Shown piece after piece: positions 46,699 through 55,238 of a DNA stretch of 64,000 bases. The notes below the pieces were generated by a model. It saw only the letters and a list, made by a program, of their open reading frames with translations, was not told the origin of the DNA and searched no databases. The DNA is from Acidobacteriota bacterium. GTDB taxonomy: Bacteria > Acidobacteriota > Blastocatellia > Chloracidobacteriales > JADJPF01. Numbering within the stretch: position 1 is the stretch's first letter; every line of letters begins with the position of its first letter. Position numbers and translations under genes: made by a program. The stretch lies in contig JACQZQ010000012.1 of the NCBI GenBank assembly GCA_016213785.1, positions 36,810 through 100,809 of the forward strand. The letters are read 5' to 3'.

Positions 46699-47961
46699 TC
46701 AACCGTCCGCACAAAGAACGTGGATGGACGGCAGCCCAATGTCAGTGGGACTACTACGTTTAGCAAAGTCTTTCAACCTCACAGGCCGTAGATACTTTAC
46801 ATTCCCTTTAGGGATTAAAGACTGAGGTTTAATTTCTCCTTTATTGAGAAATTTGTTAAGCAAATTAATAGCTCCAACCTCATCACGAACGCCAATAAAA
46901 CCACACTTAGGACAGTGATATTGACGGCCTTTTGGCTTGTGTTTGTGACCACAAGCAGGGCAAGTCTTGGTAGTATAAGACTCGCTATAACTTTCTAACT
47001 CTGTGCCAATAGCAGCTAATTTATATTTTAGGTATCCAACAAACACACCTAGGGAAAGAAGTCCCATTTCTTGATTAAGTCTACGTGATGACTTCTTTTT
47101 CTTGTTTCTATTAATTTCTGTTATGTCACCTACTACTAGTTTTGATACTTCTTTTTCTTTACAGTAGTTAACTATTTCATTAGCTGCCTTGTGTAGTAGA
47201 TTGTGGGTTTGGTTTTGAGTTTTTCTTAATATTTTTCTCTTAGTAGCTTGTAGTTTTTTCCATCGCCTTGAGTATTTTTCACAGCGAGATTGCAATTGTG
47301 ATATTTGGGCTAAGGCTTTGGCTTTTCCTTGGTTTATGCTACGTAGTCCACGACCAACTAAAGCTAAAGAGTTTGTACTATCTGTTACTACTGCTAGATG
47401 GATAGAGCCAAGGTCTGAGGCTGCTATTTTTTCTACTTTAGGCTTTTCTACTTCAATTTCATTTTGGATAGTTAGTAGCAACTTACCGAATGCTAACTCA
47501 GCCTGTACTATTTTTCCTTGTGGTATTTGCTCTGGTAGACGGACACAAATTGCAAGGTTTCTTTTTCTACTGTGAGGGTCTATTCCCATAGGTAGAATGA
47601 TGTAGTTATTATCTTGCTTTATGTGTTGGCCTTTCCAAACTGGGTTAAAGTAGGTTTTCTCTTTATAAGGATAACGAGCGCGTTTATCACCATTAGCCCG
47701 ATTAGTGCATGTTGAGTCTATGTTAGCAAAGAATTTTCCTATTAGTGCTTGAATAGTTTGGCTGTGAAGTCGGAACTTTCTTGCAAAATGTTTCTCAAAC
47801 TGTGCTTGAGTAGGCCATTTTCTGTTATGTTTTCTAAACCGAAGATGGAGTTTAACCATCTTATTCCACAGTCTTGCAGATTCTAACCTTGCATCAGTCA
47901 TTTGCTGCCAAAGAGTTGTTGAAACTTGTAGTCGTATTTGGATAACCCTGTTTGACTTCAT
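46699..47961 (-). CDS. tnpB: TnpB RNA-guided nuclease, RuvC-II Glu displaced
   Basis: 420 residues, normal for TnpB. RuvC-I Asp183 (ASDLGSIHLAV), a C4 zinc ribbon (Cys334, 337, 350, 353) and RuvC-III Asp360 (VRDEVGAINLL) are all present. The canonical second acidic residue is Gly278 (LVVGDITEI). A Glu at 327 in ESYTTKTCPACG, just before the zinc ribbon, is where some TnpB and Fanzor proteins carry a displaced catalytic Glu. It would pair with the candidate omega-RNA and cut targets at a TAM. The gene looks complete. Confidence 0.9.
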   Translation of the reverse strand: MKSNRVIQIRLQVSTTLWQQMTDARLESARLWNKMVKLHLRFRKHNRKWPTQAQFEKHFARKFRLHSQTIQALIGKFFANIDSTCTNRANGDKRARYPYKEKTYFNPVWKGQHIKQDNNYIILPMGIDPHSRKRNLAICVRLPEQIPQGKIVQAELAFGKLLLTIQNEIEVEKPKVEKIAASDLGSIHLAVVTDSTNSLALVGRGLRSINQGKAKALAQISQLQSRCEKYSRRWKKLQATKRKILRKTQNQTHNLLHKAANEIVNYCKEKEVSKLVVGDITEINRNKKKKSSRRLNQEMGLLSLGVFVGYLKYKLAAIGTELESYSESYTTKTCPACGHKHKPKGRQYHCPKCGFIGVRDEVGAINLLNKFLNKGEIKPQSLIPKGNVKYLRPVRLKDFAKRSSPTDIGLPSIHVLCADG

Positions 47962-48023
47962 AAGTTTAATATAGCATAATGGTGTCTATACATCAATACT
48001 ATAGACGCAATATTTTTTTAATT

Positions 48024-48419
48024 ATGGCTCAAAAATATCGACACAAAATTACTAGTGTTTCCTTAATTAATTATCACTTTGTTTGGATTGCTAGACGTAG
48101 AAGAAAAGTTTTAGATGGAAAAATTGCTGAAAGACTTTCTCAGCTAATTGCTGAAGTTGTTGCTAAATTGGACTGTCAGATTATTGCTCAAGAAATTATG
48201 CCCGATCATGTCCATTTATTCTTAAATTGTCCTACTAATATTTCTCCTGATCAAATTATGTTTCGTATTAAGGGCTATTCTTCTAGGGTTTTGCGTATGG
48301 AATTTCCTGTACTTGCTCGTATGCCTTCTATGTGGACTAGGACTTATTTTATTTCTACTGCTAGCAATGTTTCTTCCGAGACTATCAAGCGCTACATTGA
48401 AAACCAAAAATCTACTTAA
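48024..48419 (+). CDS. tnpA: IS200-like Y1 transposase TnpA
   Basis: 131 residues from the ATG at 48024; the frame also opens at 47979, but the family starts with the text at 48024 (KYRHKITSVSLINYHFVWIARRRRKVL). The HUH motif is HVH at 62-64 in IMPDHVHLFL, and the nucleophile Tyr124 lies in ETIKRYIENQ. It cuts and joins single-stranded DNA at the hairpin ends. Intact length and motifs suggest that the element could still move. Confidence 0.92.
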   Translation: MAQKYRHKITSVSLINYHFVWIARRRRKVLDGKIAERLSQLIAEVVAKLDCQIIAQEIMPDHVHLFLNCPTNISPDQIMFRIKGYSSRVLRMEFPVLARMPSMWTRTYFISTASNVSSETIKRYIENQKST

Positions 48420-48451
48420 TGCCTATCACTGCCGCAATTCATCCCACACGA

Positions 48452-48473
48452 CTAAAGTCGTGGGCAGAACTGT
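48452..48473 (-). repeat. Left-end hairpin of the IS605-type element
   Basis: About 30 bp beyond the tnpA stop a CCCAC-rich arm and a GTCGTGGG arm flank TAAA. The same motif, with the matching flank GAATTGC, recurs near the right edge of the window at 63886-63905. Confidence 0.65.
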
Positions 48474-48550
48474 AACCTGTTAAGATGATTAATAAAAAGC
48501 TAACAAATTATTACATAATCACTTTGTATAGTCTTATAGGCAAACTCAAA

Positions 48551-48579
48551 TTGACAGTCATTTCTGCTACTGGCAGAAT
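48551..48579 (+). promoter_or_regulatory. Candidate promoter of coaD with overlapping dyad
   Basis: A perfect TTGACA at 48551-48556, 17-bp spacing and CAGAAT at 48574-48579. A hairpin-like dyad, TCATTTCTGC with GCAGAATGA around TACTG, overlaps the spacer and the -10. coaD starts 51 bp further on. Confidence 0.4.
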
Positions 48580-48630
48580 GAGCAATTGTTATAAAGCCTG
48601 AAATTTAATCCCTGCAAACATTAAAATCAT

Positions 48631-49119
48631 ATGCGAATTCGTCGGGCAATTTACCCAGGATCATTTGATCCTATTACTAATGGTCATCTAGATGTAATTG
48701 AGCGTAGCCGTAGGCTTTTTGATGAAATAATTGTTGCAGTTCTAGTAAATATTGAGAAAAAACCCTTATTTAATTTTGATGAACGTATTGAAATTATTCG
48801 TACTGTAGTGGCTAATAGCCCAGAAGTTAAGGTAGATACTTTTGATGGTCTATTAGTTAATTATGCTCAAGCTAAACAAGCAGGTTGTATTATTAGAGGG
48901 ATTCGAGCTATATCAGATTATGAGTATGAGCTACAAATGGCTTTAATGAATCGCCGTTTAGCTCCTAATATTGAAACTGTTTTTATGATGGCAGCAGAAC
49001 CTTATAGCTATTTAAGCTCCCGCTTAGTTAAAGAAGTTTTTATGCTAAATGGCTCAATTACTGGACTTGTACCTGAACTAGTTGAACAAAAAATGAAAGA
49101 AAAGTTTAAACAATCTTAA
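48631..49119 (+). CDS. coaD: Pantetheine-phosphate adenylyltransferase
   Basis: 162 residues, the usual size. The nucleotidyltransferase motif YPGSFDPITNGH is near the N-terminus, and the C-terminal SSRLVKEVF plus the RGIRAISDYEYELQMA region are intact. It transfers AMP from ATP to 4'-phosphopantetheine to give dephospho-CoA, the penultimate step of CoA synthesis. The aminotransferase gene starts 40 bp downstream on the same strand. Confidence 0.97.
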   Translation: MRIRRAIYPGSFDPITNGHLDVIERSRRLFDEIIVAVLVNIEKKPLFNFDERIEIIRTVVANSPEVKVDTFDGLLVNYAQAKQAGCIIRGIRAISDYEYELQMALMNRRLAPNIETVFMMAAEPYSYLSSRLVKEVFMLNGSITGLVPELVEQKMKEKFKQS

Positions 49120-49159
49120 ACTCTATAGAAGATAGAAAGCTGCCAGAAAGGTTATTGTA

Positions 49160-50365
49160 ATGTCAAAAGTTATTTCTAAGTTTGTTCCTGCACAAAGAGT
49201 GACAGAAATGTCTTTATCCTCAACTTTGGCAGTAATGCAAAAAGCCGATACTCTAAAACGTGCAGGCAAAGATGTTATAGACTTAGGAGCAGGCGAACCA
49301 GATTTCAATACCCCAGAACATATTAAACAAGCTGCACATCTAGCCATAGACGAAAATTTTACCCGCTATACTCCAACTGCTGGAACCAAAGAAGTAAAAG
49401 ACGCTATCATTAATTATATTGCAAGTGAAACTTCAACTCGTTATGAGCCTTCAGAAGTAGTTGTTTCTGCTGGTGGTAAACAAACTATTTTTAATGCTCT
49501 CCTTACTTTAATTAATCCTGGTGATGAAGTACTACTACCAGCTCCCTATTGGGTTACTTTTCCTGAAGTAGTTACTTTAGCAGAAGCTAAATCCATAGTT
49601 ATTGACACTGAGCCTACTAATTTTCAATTAACAGCAGAGCAAGTAAAAGCAAGTATTAGCCCACGTACAAAGCTACTTATCTTAAATTCCCCTTCTAATC
49701 CTTCAGGAAGAATTGTTTCTCCAACAGAATTTAAGGCAATTGCAGAACTGGCTGTAGAACATAATTTTTTTATACTTTCTGATGAGTGTTACTATAAATT
49801 TGTATATCCCCCACATAAGACTTTTTCCGCAGCAAGTTTATCTAAAGAACTACGAACTAATATATTAATCTGCGGATCTCTTTCTAAGACTTATGCAATG
49901 ACAGGCTGGCGTTTAGGCTATGCATTAGGGGCTAAAGAATGGATCTCAGAAATGGTAAAAGTACAAAGCCATTCTACGTCTAATCCTTCCTCTATTGGAC
50001 AACGAGCAGCAATTGCAGCACTTTCTAGCCCTCAAAATACTGTAGAAGAAATGTTAGCAGAATATAAAAAACGTAGAGATTATCTAATCCCAGCGCTAAA
50101 TTCTATTTCTGGTATTGAATGTGTTGAGCCAGAAGGGGCTTTTTATGCTTTTCCAAATATAAAAAAGATTATTGAAAATAACTCTCAAGTTAAAACCTCA
50201 GACCAGCTAGCAGAATATTTAATTGATCAAGCCTATGTAGCATTAACAGCAGGATCAGCTTTTGGTAGCGAAGGATATTTACGAATCTCCTATGCAACCT
50301 CTTTAGAAACACTAAAACAAGGCGTTGAGCGAATAAGTGCTTGCGTAGAAAAATTAATTAAGTAA
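49160..50365 (+). CDS. Class I aminotransferase (aspartate aminotransferase-like)
   Basis: 401 residues, standard for subgroup I-gamma aspartate aminotransferases. It has LGAGEPDFNTP, YTPTAGTKEVKDAI, the N-x-P-x-N-P-S-G motif (NSPSNPSG), and PLP-binding Lys243 in GSLSKTYAMTGWRLGY. AREMS-like N-terminal text RVTEMSLSSTLAVMQKADTLK fits the same group. It would exchange amino groups between aspartate and 2-oxoglutarate; prephenate or related specificity cannot be excluded. 40 bp after coaD. Confidence 0.9.
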   Translation: MSKVISKFVPAQRVTEMSLSSTLAVMQKADTLKRAGKDVIDLGAGEPDFNTPEHIKQAAHLAIDENFTRYTPTAGTKEVKDAIINYIASETSTRYEPSEVVVSAGGKQTIFNALLTLINPGDEVLLPAPYWVTFPEVVTLAEAKSIVIDTEPTNFQLTAEQVKASISPRTKLLILNSPSNPSGRIVSPTEFKAIAELAVEHNFFILSDECYYKFVYPPHKTFSAASLSKELRTNILICGSLSKTYAMTGWRLGYALGAKEWISEMVKVQSHSTSNPSSIGQRAAIAALSSPQNTVEEMLAEYKKRRDYLIPALNSISGIECVEPEGAFYAFPNIKKIIENNSQVKTSDQLAEYLIDQAYVALTAGSAFGSEGYLRISYATSLETLKQGVERISACVEKLIK

Positions 50366-50437
50366 GATTAGATTTTATACTTTTACCTTAAAGATTTATT
50401 TTCATTAAAATAACTATAAAATTGTGGAGGTGAGTTT

Positions 50438-51337
50438 ATGCCTGTACAAATGAAAAATTATTGCGATTACGAGCCATTTAAACCTAAAATAGAATCAATG
50501 AACATAATGATTATTGATAATCTATTAAAAAATGAGTCCGACATTTCCCCTACAGCTATAGAGGAAGCAGATTTTAACCCCTTAAAATGGCTTAGGGAAG
50601 AGCGTCATATTGCAGGGCTTGCCTTAGAAAATATTACTCGTAATGTATTAACCTTAATAAAAAATAGTCGTACTAAAATTTTTCACTTATCTGATTTTAA
50701 TGAAAATAATATTGAAATGTTTAACCCTGATGCCATTATTATTAGCGGCTCTTTAAGGGATTTTGATCTTTATAACCCAAACTTACTTAATAATTTTGCT
50801 AGAACCATTCAACGCTTACGTGTCCCTATATTAGGCATTTGCGGAGGCCATCAACTTATTGGGCTATCGTTTGGAGCTAGGATTGTTACTCTTGATGGTC
50901 TTGACGCTAAAGAAAAACGTAATGGCCGAATTAGAGAATATGAATATCATTATGTAAGAGTAACTAAGCCAAATGATCCTATATTTAAGGGTCTAGATGA
51001 TACTACATCACGTTTTTGGCAAGCAGGAACTCATCAGCATGTTCTAAGAGTCTGGCAAAATCACGGTTTAATGATAGATAGAATTCCAGAAGGTTTTCTT
51101 AATCTAGCAAAAAGCTATTTATGTCCCTATCAAATGATGGTTTATAGAACAGATGATCAGCTAATTTATACTGTTCAATACCATTTGGAAAAATCCTTTG
51201 AAGATTGGAATAAATTGCCTACTAGATGGGAACATCGTAATGATAGCCGTGATGGTCGTATTATTTTTGAAAATTTTCTTTTAGAAGCATTAAAACATAG
51301 AGAAAAAACTTCTTTGTCTAAATCTAAAATTGCATAA
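50438..51337 (+). CDS. Class I glutamine amidotransferase-like protein
   Basis: 299 residues. The core from about 95 shows IIISGSLRDFD, then LGICGGHQLIGLSFGARI with nucleophile Cys135. The expected Q-[FY]-H-P-E appears as VQYHLEKSFE, giving His249 and Glu251, with Leu in place of Pro. This is a complete triad. The N-terminal ~95 residues are an extension unlike GuaA or CarA. A perfect SD (GGAGGTGA) precedes the ATG. No synthetase partner is fused or adjacent, so it may be a stand-alone gamma-glutamyl hydrolase or peptidase. Confidence 0.75.
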   Translation: MPVQMKNYCDYEPFKPKIESMNIMIIDNLLKNESDISPTAIEEADFNPLKWLREERHIAGLALENITRNVLTLIKNSRTKIFHLSDFNENNIEMFNPDAIIISGSLRDFDLYNPNLLNNFARTIQRLRVPILGICGGHQLIGLSFGARIVTLDGLDAKEKRNGRIREYEYHYVRVTKPNDPIFKGLDDTTSRFWQAGTHQHVLRVWQNHGLMIDRIPEGFLNLAKSYLCPYQMMVYRTDDQLIYTVQYHLEKSFEDWNKLPTRWEHRNDSRDGRIIFENFLLEALKHREKTSLSKSKIA

Positions 51338-51407
51338 AATCTTGATACTCTTAATACTCTAGATATTTCTAGATACTCTGATTCTTAAAATACTGATAAC
51401 TTTTATT

Positions 51408-53039
51408 ATGAAAGTTTGTCCTCAATGCCAAACACAATTTAATGATAATGCTACATTCTGTGGTCAAGATGGTAGCCGCTTAAGCCCTTACTCTAAAGAT
51501 AAAACTAAAGAAGATTTACTAGTAGGCACTTGGTTAGATGCTAAATTTAAGATAATAAGCAAACTAGGCCAAGGTGGTATGGGTGCAGTTTATAAAGCCG
51601 AACATGTTCGTATGGGAAGACTTTGCGCTATTAAAGTAATCCCTACTGACTTATCACAAAGCTTTGATGTTATAGAGAGATTTGAATATGAAGCTAAACT
51701 ATCTGCTAAATTAACAGATCCTCATGCCATTGGGGTATTTGATTTTGGTAAGACGGCTGATGGTATGTTTTACTTGGTAATGGAATATGTTGATGGAGAA
51801 ACCATTTCAAGCATATTGCGCCGTGAAGGGCCTATGCCTTTAGCTAGAGTAATAGAAATATGTAAACAAGCTGGTGCAGCTTTAGCCGATGCTCATAGTC
51901 AAAAAATTATTCACCGTGACCTAAAACCAGATAATATAATGATCTCTAAGAAAAACAACCAAGATTGGGTAGAAGTCCTAGATTTTGGAATCGCTAAATT
52001 TTCTGATGAAGGCCACGCTCAAACCAATGTTGGTCTGGTTATGGGAACTCCTGCTTATATGTCTCCTGAACAAGTAAGCGGGGATAAATTAGATACTCGC
52101 TCAGATGTTTATAGCTTTGCTCTTGTTGTTTATCAGATGCTTGTAGGTGCTCTTCCCTTCCCTGTAGAAAGTTCTCGTAATACTATGATAAGTCGTTTAA
52201 TGCATAACCCTCAACCACCTAGCATAGTTAACCCTAAAATAGTTTTGCCTAAAGAAGTAGAAAAGGCAATAATGGCTGCCCTAGCTCGTAATCGTGAAGA
52301 AAGAACCTCAACAATAGAAAAACTTATTGAAGATTTAGAACAGGGTTCAAATCTCTCAATAACTCCTATTAGAGTAACTCCTATTCAAACTGGGAAACTT
52401 TCTGAGGAAAATCTTGTAGCTGAGTATGCTAGATATAATAGTACCTATGGTTTATTAAATGTCACAATTCGTCAAGCTATGGTGGGAAGAGCAGAAATCT
52501 TGTTGTTAAAAAAAGAAGCCTGTTGGTACAATTTAGTTTTTCTTAAAGATAAAAGATTATTTAGGCTTTTTGCACATGAGAGTAATGCTAATGATTTTTT
52601 AGTAAGAGAGATTCTTAGTATATCTCATATAAGTAAAGAAAAACCAAGCAGTTTTGCGGCCTCTTATCAAACTACTAATTTACTTCCCTTTTATATTTTT
52701 CTTAATACAGATCTAAATTCTGAGTATGAAGAGAGTATTACAGTAGCAGACTATTCTAATGAAAGCTTTCGTTTACTTGATATTACGTTGCGAAAAATTT
52801 TAACAGGTCGCGCTAAAATTATTTTACTGCGTAAAGAAAGCGTTTGGTATAACATAGTCTATACTCAAAACGCAACAAACTTTAAAATCTTTATTAATGA
52901 AGATAATGCTATTGATTTTTGTGTTCGCGAAATAGAAAATCCTTTTGATATGAAAAGCGAAAAATCTAGTATTTTTAACCAAGATTATAAATCTAGTAAT
53001 TTAGAACCTTTTGTATCTTCTTTGTTAGTAACACTTTAA
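51408..53039 (+). CDS. Ser/Thr protein kinase with duplicated C-terminal domain
   Basis: 543 residues. An N-terminal zinc ribbon (CPQC...FCGQDG) leads into a Hanks-type kinase at about 48-310: glycine loop LGQGGMGAVYKA, Lys76, HRDLKPDN (169-176), DFG (192-194) and GTPAYMSPEQ. Unlike most PknB-type enzymes there is no membrane helix. The C-terminal part holds two copies of a ~95-residue unit (about 338-432 and 446-540), 108 residues apart; each has L-L-D/N-[IV]-T-[IL]-R, G-R-A-[EK]-I-[IL]-L-L, W-Y-N-[LI]-V and D-F-x-V-R-E-I. I do not recognise the unit. A second kinase follows 250 bp later. Confidence 0.88.
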   Translation: MKVCPQCQTQFNDNATFCGQDGSRLSPYSKDKTKEDLLVGTWLDAKFKIISKLGQGGMGAVYKAEHVRMGRLCAIKVIPTDLSQSFDVIERFEYEAKLSAKLTDPHAIGVFDFGKTADGMFYLVMEYVDGETISSILRREGPMPLARVIEICKQAGAALADAHSQKIIHRDLKPDNIMISKKNNQDWVEVLDFGIAKFSDEGHAQTNVGLVMGTPAYMSPEQVSGDKLDTRSDVYSFALVVYQMLVGALPFPVESSRNTMISRLMHNPQPPSIVNPKIVLPKEVEKAIMAALARNREERTSTIEKLIEDLEQGSNLSITPIRVTPIQTGKLSEENLVAEYARYNSTYGLLNVTIRQAMVGRAEILLLKKEACWYNLVFLKDKRLFRLFAHESNANDFLVREILSISHISKEKPSSFAASYQTTNLLPFYIFLNTDLNSEYEESITVADYSNESFRLLDITLRKILTGRAKIILLRKESVWYNIVYTQNATNFKIFINEDNAIDFCVREIENPFDMKSEKSSIFNQDYKSSNLEPFVSSLLVTL

Positions 53040-53208
53040 TAGCTTTGCTCTATAAAATATAAAATATAAAATTTTATTTCACCTAAGTAAAACTAACATT
53101 TCTTACTTAAGAATTGACTTTTTCTTAATAAATAGTAAAGTTTAAAAAACTTAAATAGCGTTAACATTTTATTAAGTTTGTCTTTATAAAACAGTTAAAC
53201 TAATACTT

Positions 53209-53237
53209 ACTTTAGTAAAGTGTTAGTCTACCTACAT
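53209..53237. promoter_or_regulatory. 29-bp imperfect dyad between the two kinase genes
   Basis: The outer arms ACTAATACTT and AAGTGTTAGT are complementary apart from a T-G pair, centred near 53223, 53 bp before the second kinase. It could be an operator or a terminator for the first kinase. A TTGACT at 53114 is a possible -35 further upstream. Confidence 0.35.
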
Positions 53238-53289
53238 TACTAACCTCATAAGTAAATATAAATTTTGTAGGGTTTAATTAATTATAAAA

Positions 53290-54678
53290 ATGAAGCAATG
53301 CCCAGAATGCAAACGAGCATATGAAGATTCTAATAGTTTTTGCGTCTTTGACGGCCAAAAACTAGCCCTTGCTGAAGCAGAAGACCCCTGTATAGGTTTA
53401 GTAATAGATAATAAATACCGCATAGAATCTAAGATTGCTCGTGGCGGTACAGGGATGGTTTATAAGGCTACTCATATACAATTAAATACTCCTGTAGCAA
53501 TAAAAATTATTCACCCCCATCTAGCCAATGACTCTAAAGCTGTAGAGCGTTTTCGCCGTGAAGCATTAATGACTATGAAAATACGCCACACTAATGCTAT
53601 TGCTATTATGGACTTTGGAACTACTAAATTTATATTACCTAAAAATAATATTGGTGATATAAAACTAAATAATGTAGAAGCCAACAGTGTTTACGTTGTA
53701 ATGGAATTACTTAAGGGAATGACTTTGGAAGAAAAATTAGTAGCCAATGGGGCTTTTTCTCTAAGAGAAACTAATAAAATTATTCAACAAATTTGTAATG
53801 CATTAAAAGTAGCCCATGATCACCAAATAGTTCATCGCGACCTTAAACCAGATAATATATTTTTTCACCAAGATGAGAGTCAAGAAATTGTTAAGCTAGT
53901 AGACTTTGGTATTGCTAGATATTTAGGTAAAGTAGATGATGAGGAAGAAGCTAGTCGATTAACTCAGGCTGGCTTTGTTGTAGGAACTCCTTTTTATATG
54001 TCTCCAGAACAATGTGGAGGCTTTGACGTTGATATACGTTCTGACATTTATTCCTTAGGCATAATTATTTATCGTATGTTAACTGGAGTACTACCATTTG
54101 ATGGTAAAAAAGCTAGTATTATTGTAATGAAGCATATTTCTGAAAAGCCTAAACCTATTTATGAATTTAAGCCTGATCTTCCTGCAATAGTTAATGGTGT
54201 AGTAATGCATGCCCTTTCTAAAAAGCCTGCTGATCGCCCTCAAACTGTAACAGAACTAGCCGAAGAAATAGAAGCTTCAATAAAAGCAGTAACAGAACAA
54301 GAATTACAGAAAGTTTTTATGGAAGCCTCAGAATATGATTTAGAGGCTGCATTACTGCTTACAACTGATCCTGGTAAGTCCGTTGATCTTGCTTCGTCTG
54401 TTAGATTTACCACAGGTCAATTAGATACAAATTTAGGTGATATGTCTTCTGATACAATAGAAGCGGCGGCGGCTCAAGCAGGAATAGACAATCTTTTCCA
54501 AGAACTCTTAAGAACTATTAGAGATCTGAATATTTTACTTACCTTAACTCAGGAAGAGTTAGAGAAAAATAATTTTCTTGACAAAGATACTTTTTATGAG
54601 CTTAGGACTCAAGTAGATCAACTTCGTGGGGTGCTTTTTGGTTTACATACTACTTACTATAAAGCCCCTATTAGTTAA
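53290..54678 (+). CDS. Ser/Thr protein kinase with zinc-ribbon N-terminus
   Basis: 462 residues. The start CPECKRAYEDSNSFCVFDG is the short zinc ribbon typical of Blastocatellia kinases. The kinase domain (about 44-330) has GGTGMVYKA, Lys72, HRDLKPDN (183-190), DFG (205-207) and GTPFYMSPEQ; an acidic insert, VDDEEEASRL, lies in the activation segment. The C-terminal ~130 residues are helical and without a membrane helix. It probably phosphorylates cytosolic targets, with the FHA protein at 12.6 kb a conceivable partner. An SRPBCC gene follows after 5 bp. Confidence 0.9.
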   Translation: MKQCPECKRAYEDSNSFCVFDGQKLALAEAEDPCIGLVIDNKYRIESKIARGGTGMVYKATHIQLNTPVAIKIIHPHLANDSKAVERFRREALMTMKIRHTNAIAIMDFGTTKFILPKNNIGDIKLNNVEANSVYVVMELLKGMTLEEKLVANGAFSLRETNKIIQQICNALKVAHDHQIVHRDLKPDNIFFHQDESQEIVKLVDFGIARYLGKVDDEEEASRLTQAGFVVGTPFYMSPEQCGGFDVDIRSDIYSLGIIIYRMLTGVLPFDGKKASIIVMKHISEKPKPIYEFKPDLPAIVNGVVMHALSKKPADRPQTVTELAEEIEASIKAVTEQELQKVFMEASEYDLEAALLLTTDPGKSVDLASSVRFTTGQLDTNLGDMSSDTIEAAAAQAGIDNLFQELLRTIRDLNILLTLTQEELEKNNFLDKDTFYELRTQVDQLRGVLFGLHTTYYKAPIS

Positions 54679-54683
54679 AATTA

Positions 54684-55157
54684 ATGTCAAGTAACCAATA
54701 TCATTTTATAACTAAATGGGAATTTAATGCCCAAATTGAAGAGGTTTTTAAGCTAATAGAAAATGGGGCTGATTTGCCACGTTGGTGGCCTGATGTTTAC
54801 CTAGCAGCTAGGGCAGAAAAATCAGGTCGCTTAGATCGTATTGGCGATAAAATTCATTTCCATACCAAAGGCTGGCTCCCTTATACTCTCTCTTGGACAG
54901 CAGAGGTTACTTCGTTTCGCCCCCCTAATCATATGGAGATCAAAGCTATAGGTGATTTTGTTGGTAAAGGAATTTGGTCTTTATCTCAAGAAGGAAATTT
55001 AACAAAAGTCCAATTTGATTGGCATATTTTGGCAGAAAAACCCCTACTACGTTATTTTTCATTTATTGCTAAACCTATATTTTCTTGGAATCATCACTGG
55101 GCTATGGCTCGCGGTTATGAAAGCTTAAGAGCAGAGTTATCAAAACAAAAACTTTAA
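54684..55157 (+). CDS. SRPBCC (polyketide cyclase/dehydrase-like) protein
   Basis: 157 residues fitting a START-like fold: WEFNAQIEEVFKLIENGADLPRWWPD at the N-terminus, WTAEVTSF in the middle and a C-terminal helix with W-x-x-A-M-A-R-G-Y-E-S-L. Such proteins bind lipids or hydrophobic ligands in a large cavity. Starting 5 bp after the kinase gene, it may be translationally coupled to it. Ligand unknown. Confidence 0.8.
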   Translation: MSSNQYHFITKWEFNAQIEEVFKLIENGADLPRWWPDVYLAARAEKSGRLDRIGDKIHFHTKGWLPYTLSWTAEVTSFRPPNHMEIKAIGDFVGKGIWSLSQEGNLTKVQFDWHILAEKPLLRYFSFIAKPIFSWNHHWAMARGYESLRAELSKQKL

Positions 55158-55238
55158 CTTCTTTTGCCTCTATAGTTTATACCTCAGATTTTAGATTGAT
55201 GCATTTATCTATATTTTATTTAAGAAAGGATTTGTGCT

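Larger units (their letters stand above)
46587..48480. mobile_element. IS200/IS605-family element with divergent tnpA and tnpB
   Basis: The element holds a Y1 transposase (+) and a TnpB (-) that start 17 bp apart and point outward, the IS605 arrangement. The right end beyond tnpB carries a hairpin CACACAGC-TAAA-GCAGTGTG at 46595-46614, with the outer edge near TTGACAC at 46587. The left end beyond tnpA carries a CCCAC...GTGGG hairpin at 48452-48473 with the loop TAAA. Ends are approximate. There are no inverted repeats or target duplication, as expected for this family. Both genes look intact. Confidence 0.85.

Noticed and set aside
53040..53289. Possible riboswitch between the kinase genes
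   Set aside because: Only a simple dyad and AT-rich DNA are present; no known riboswitch core was recognised.
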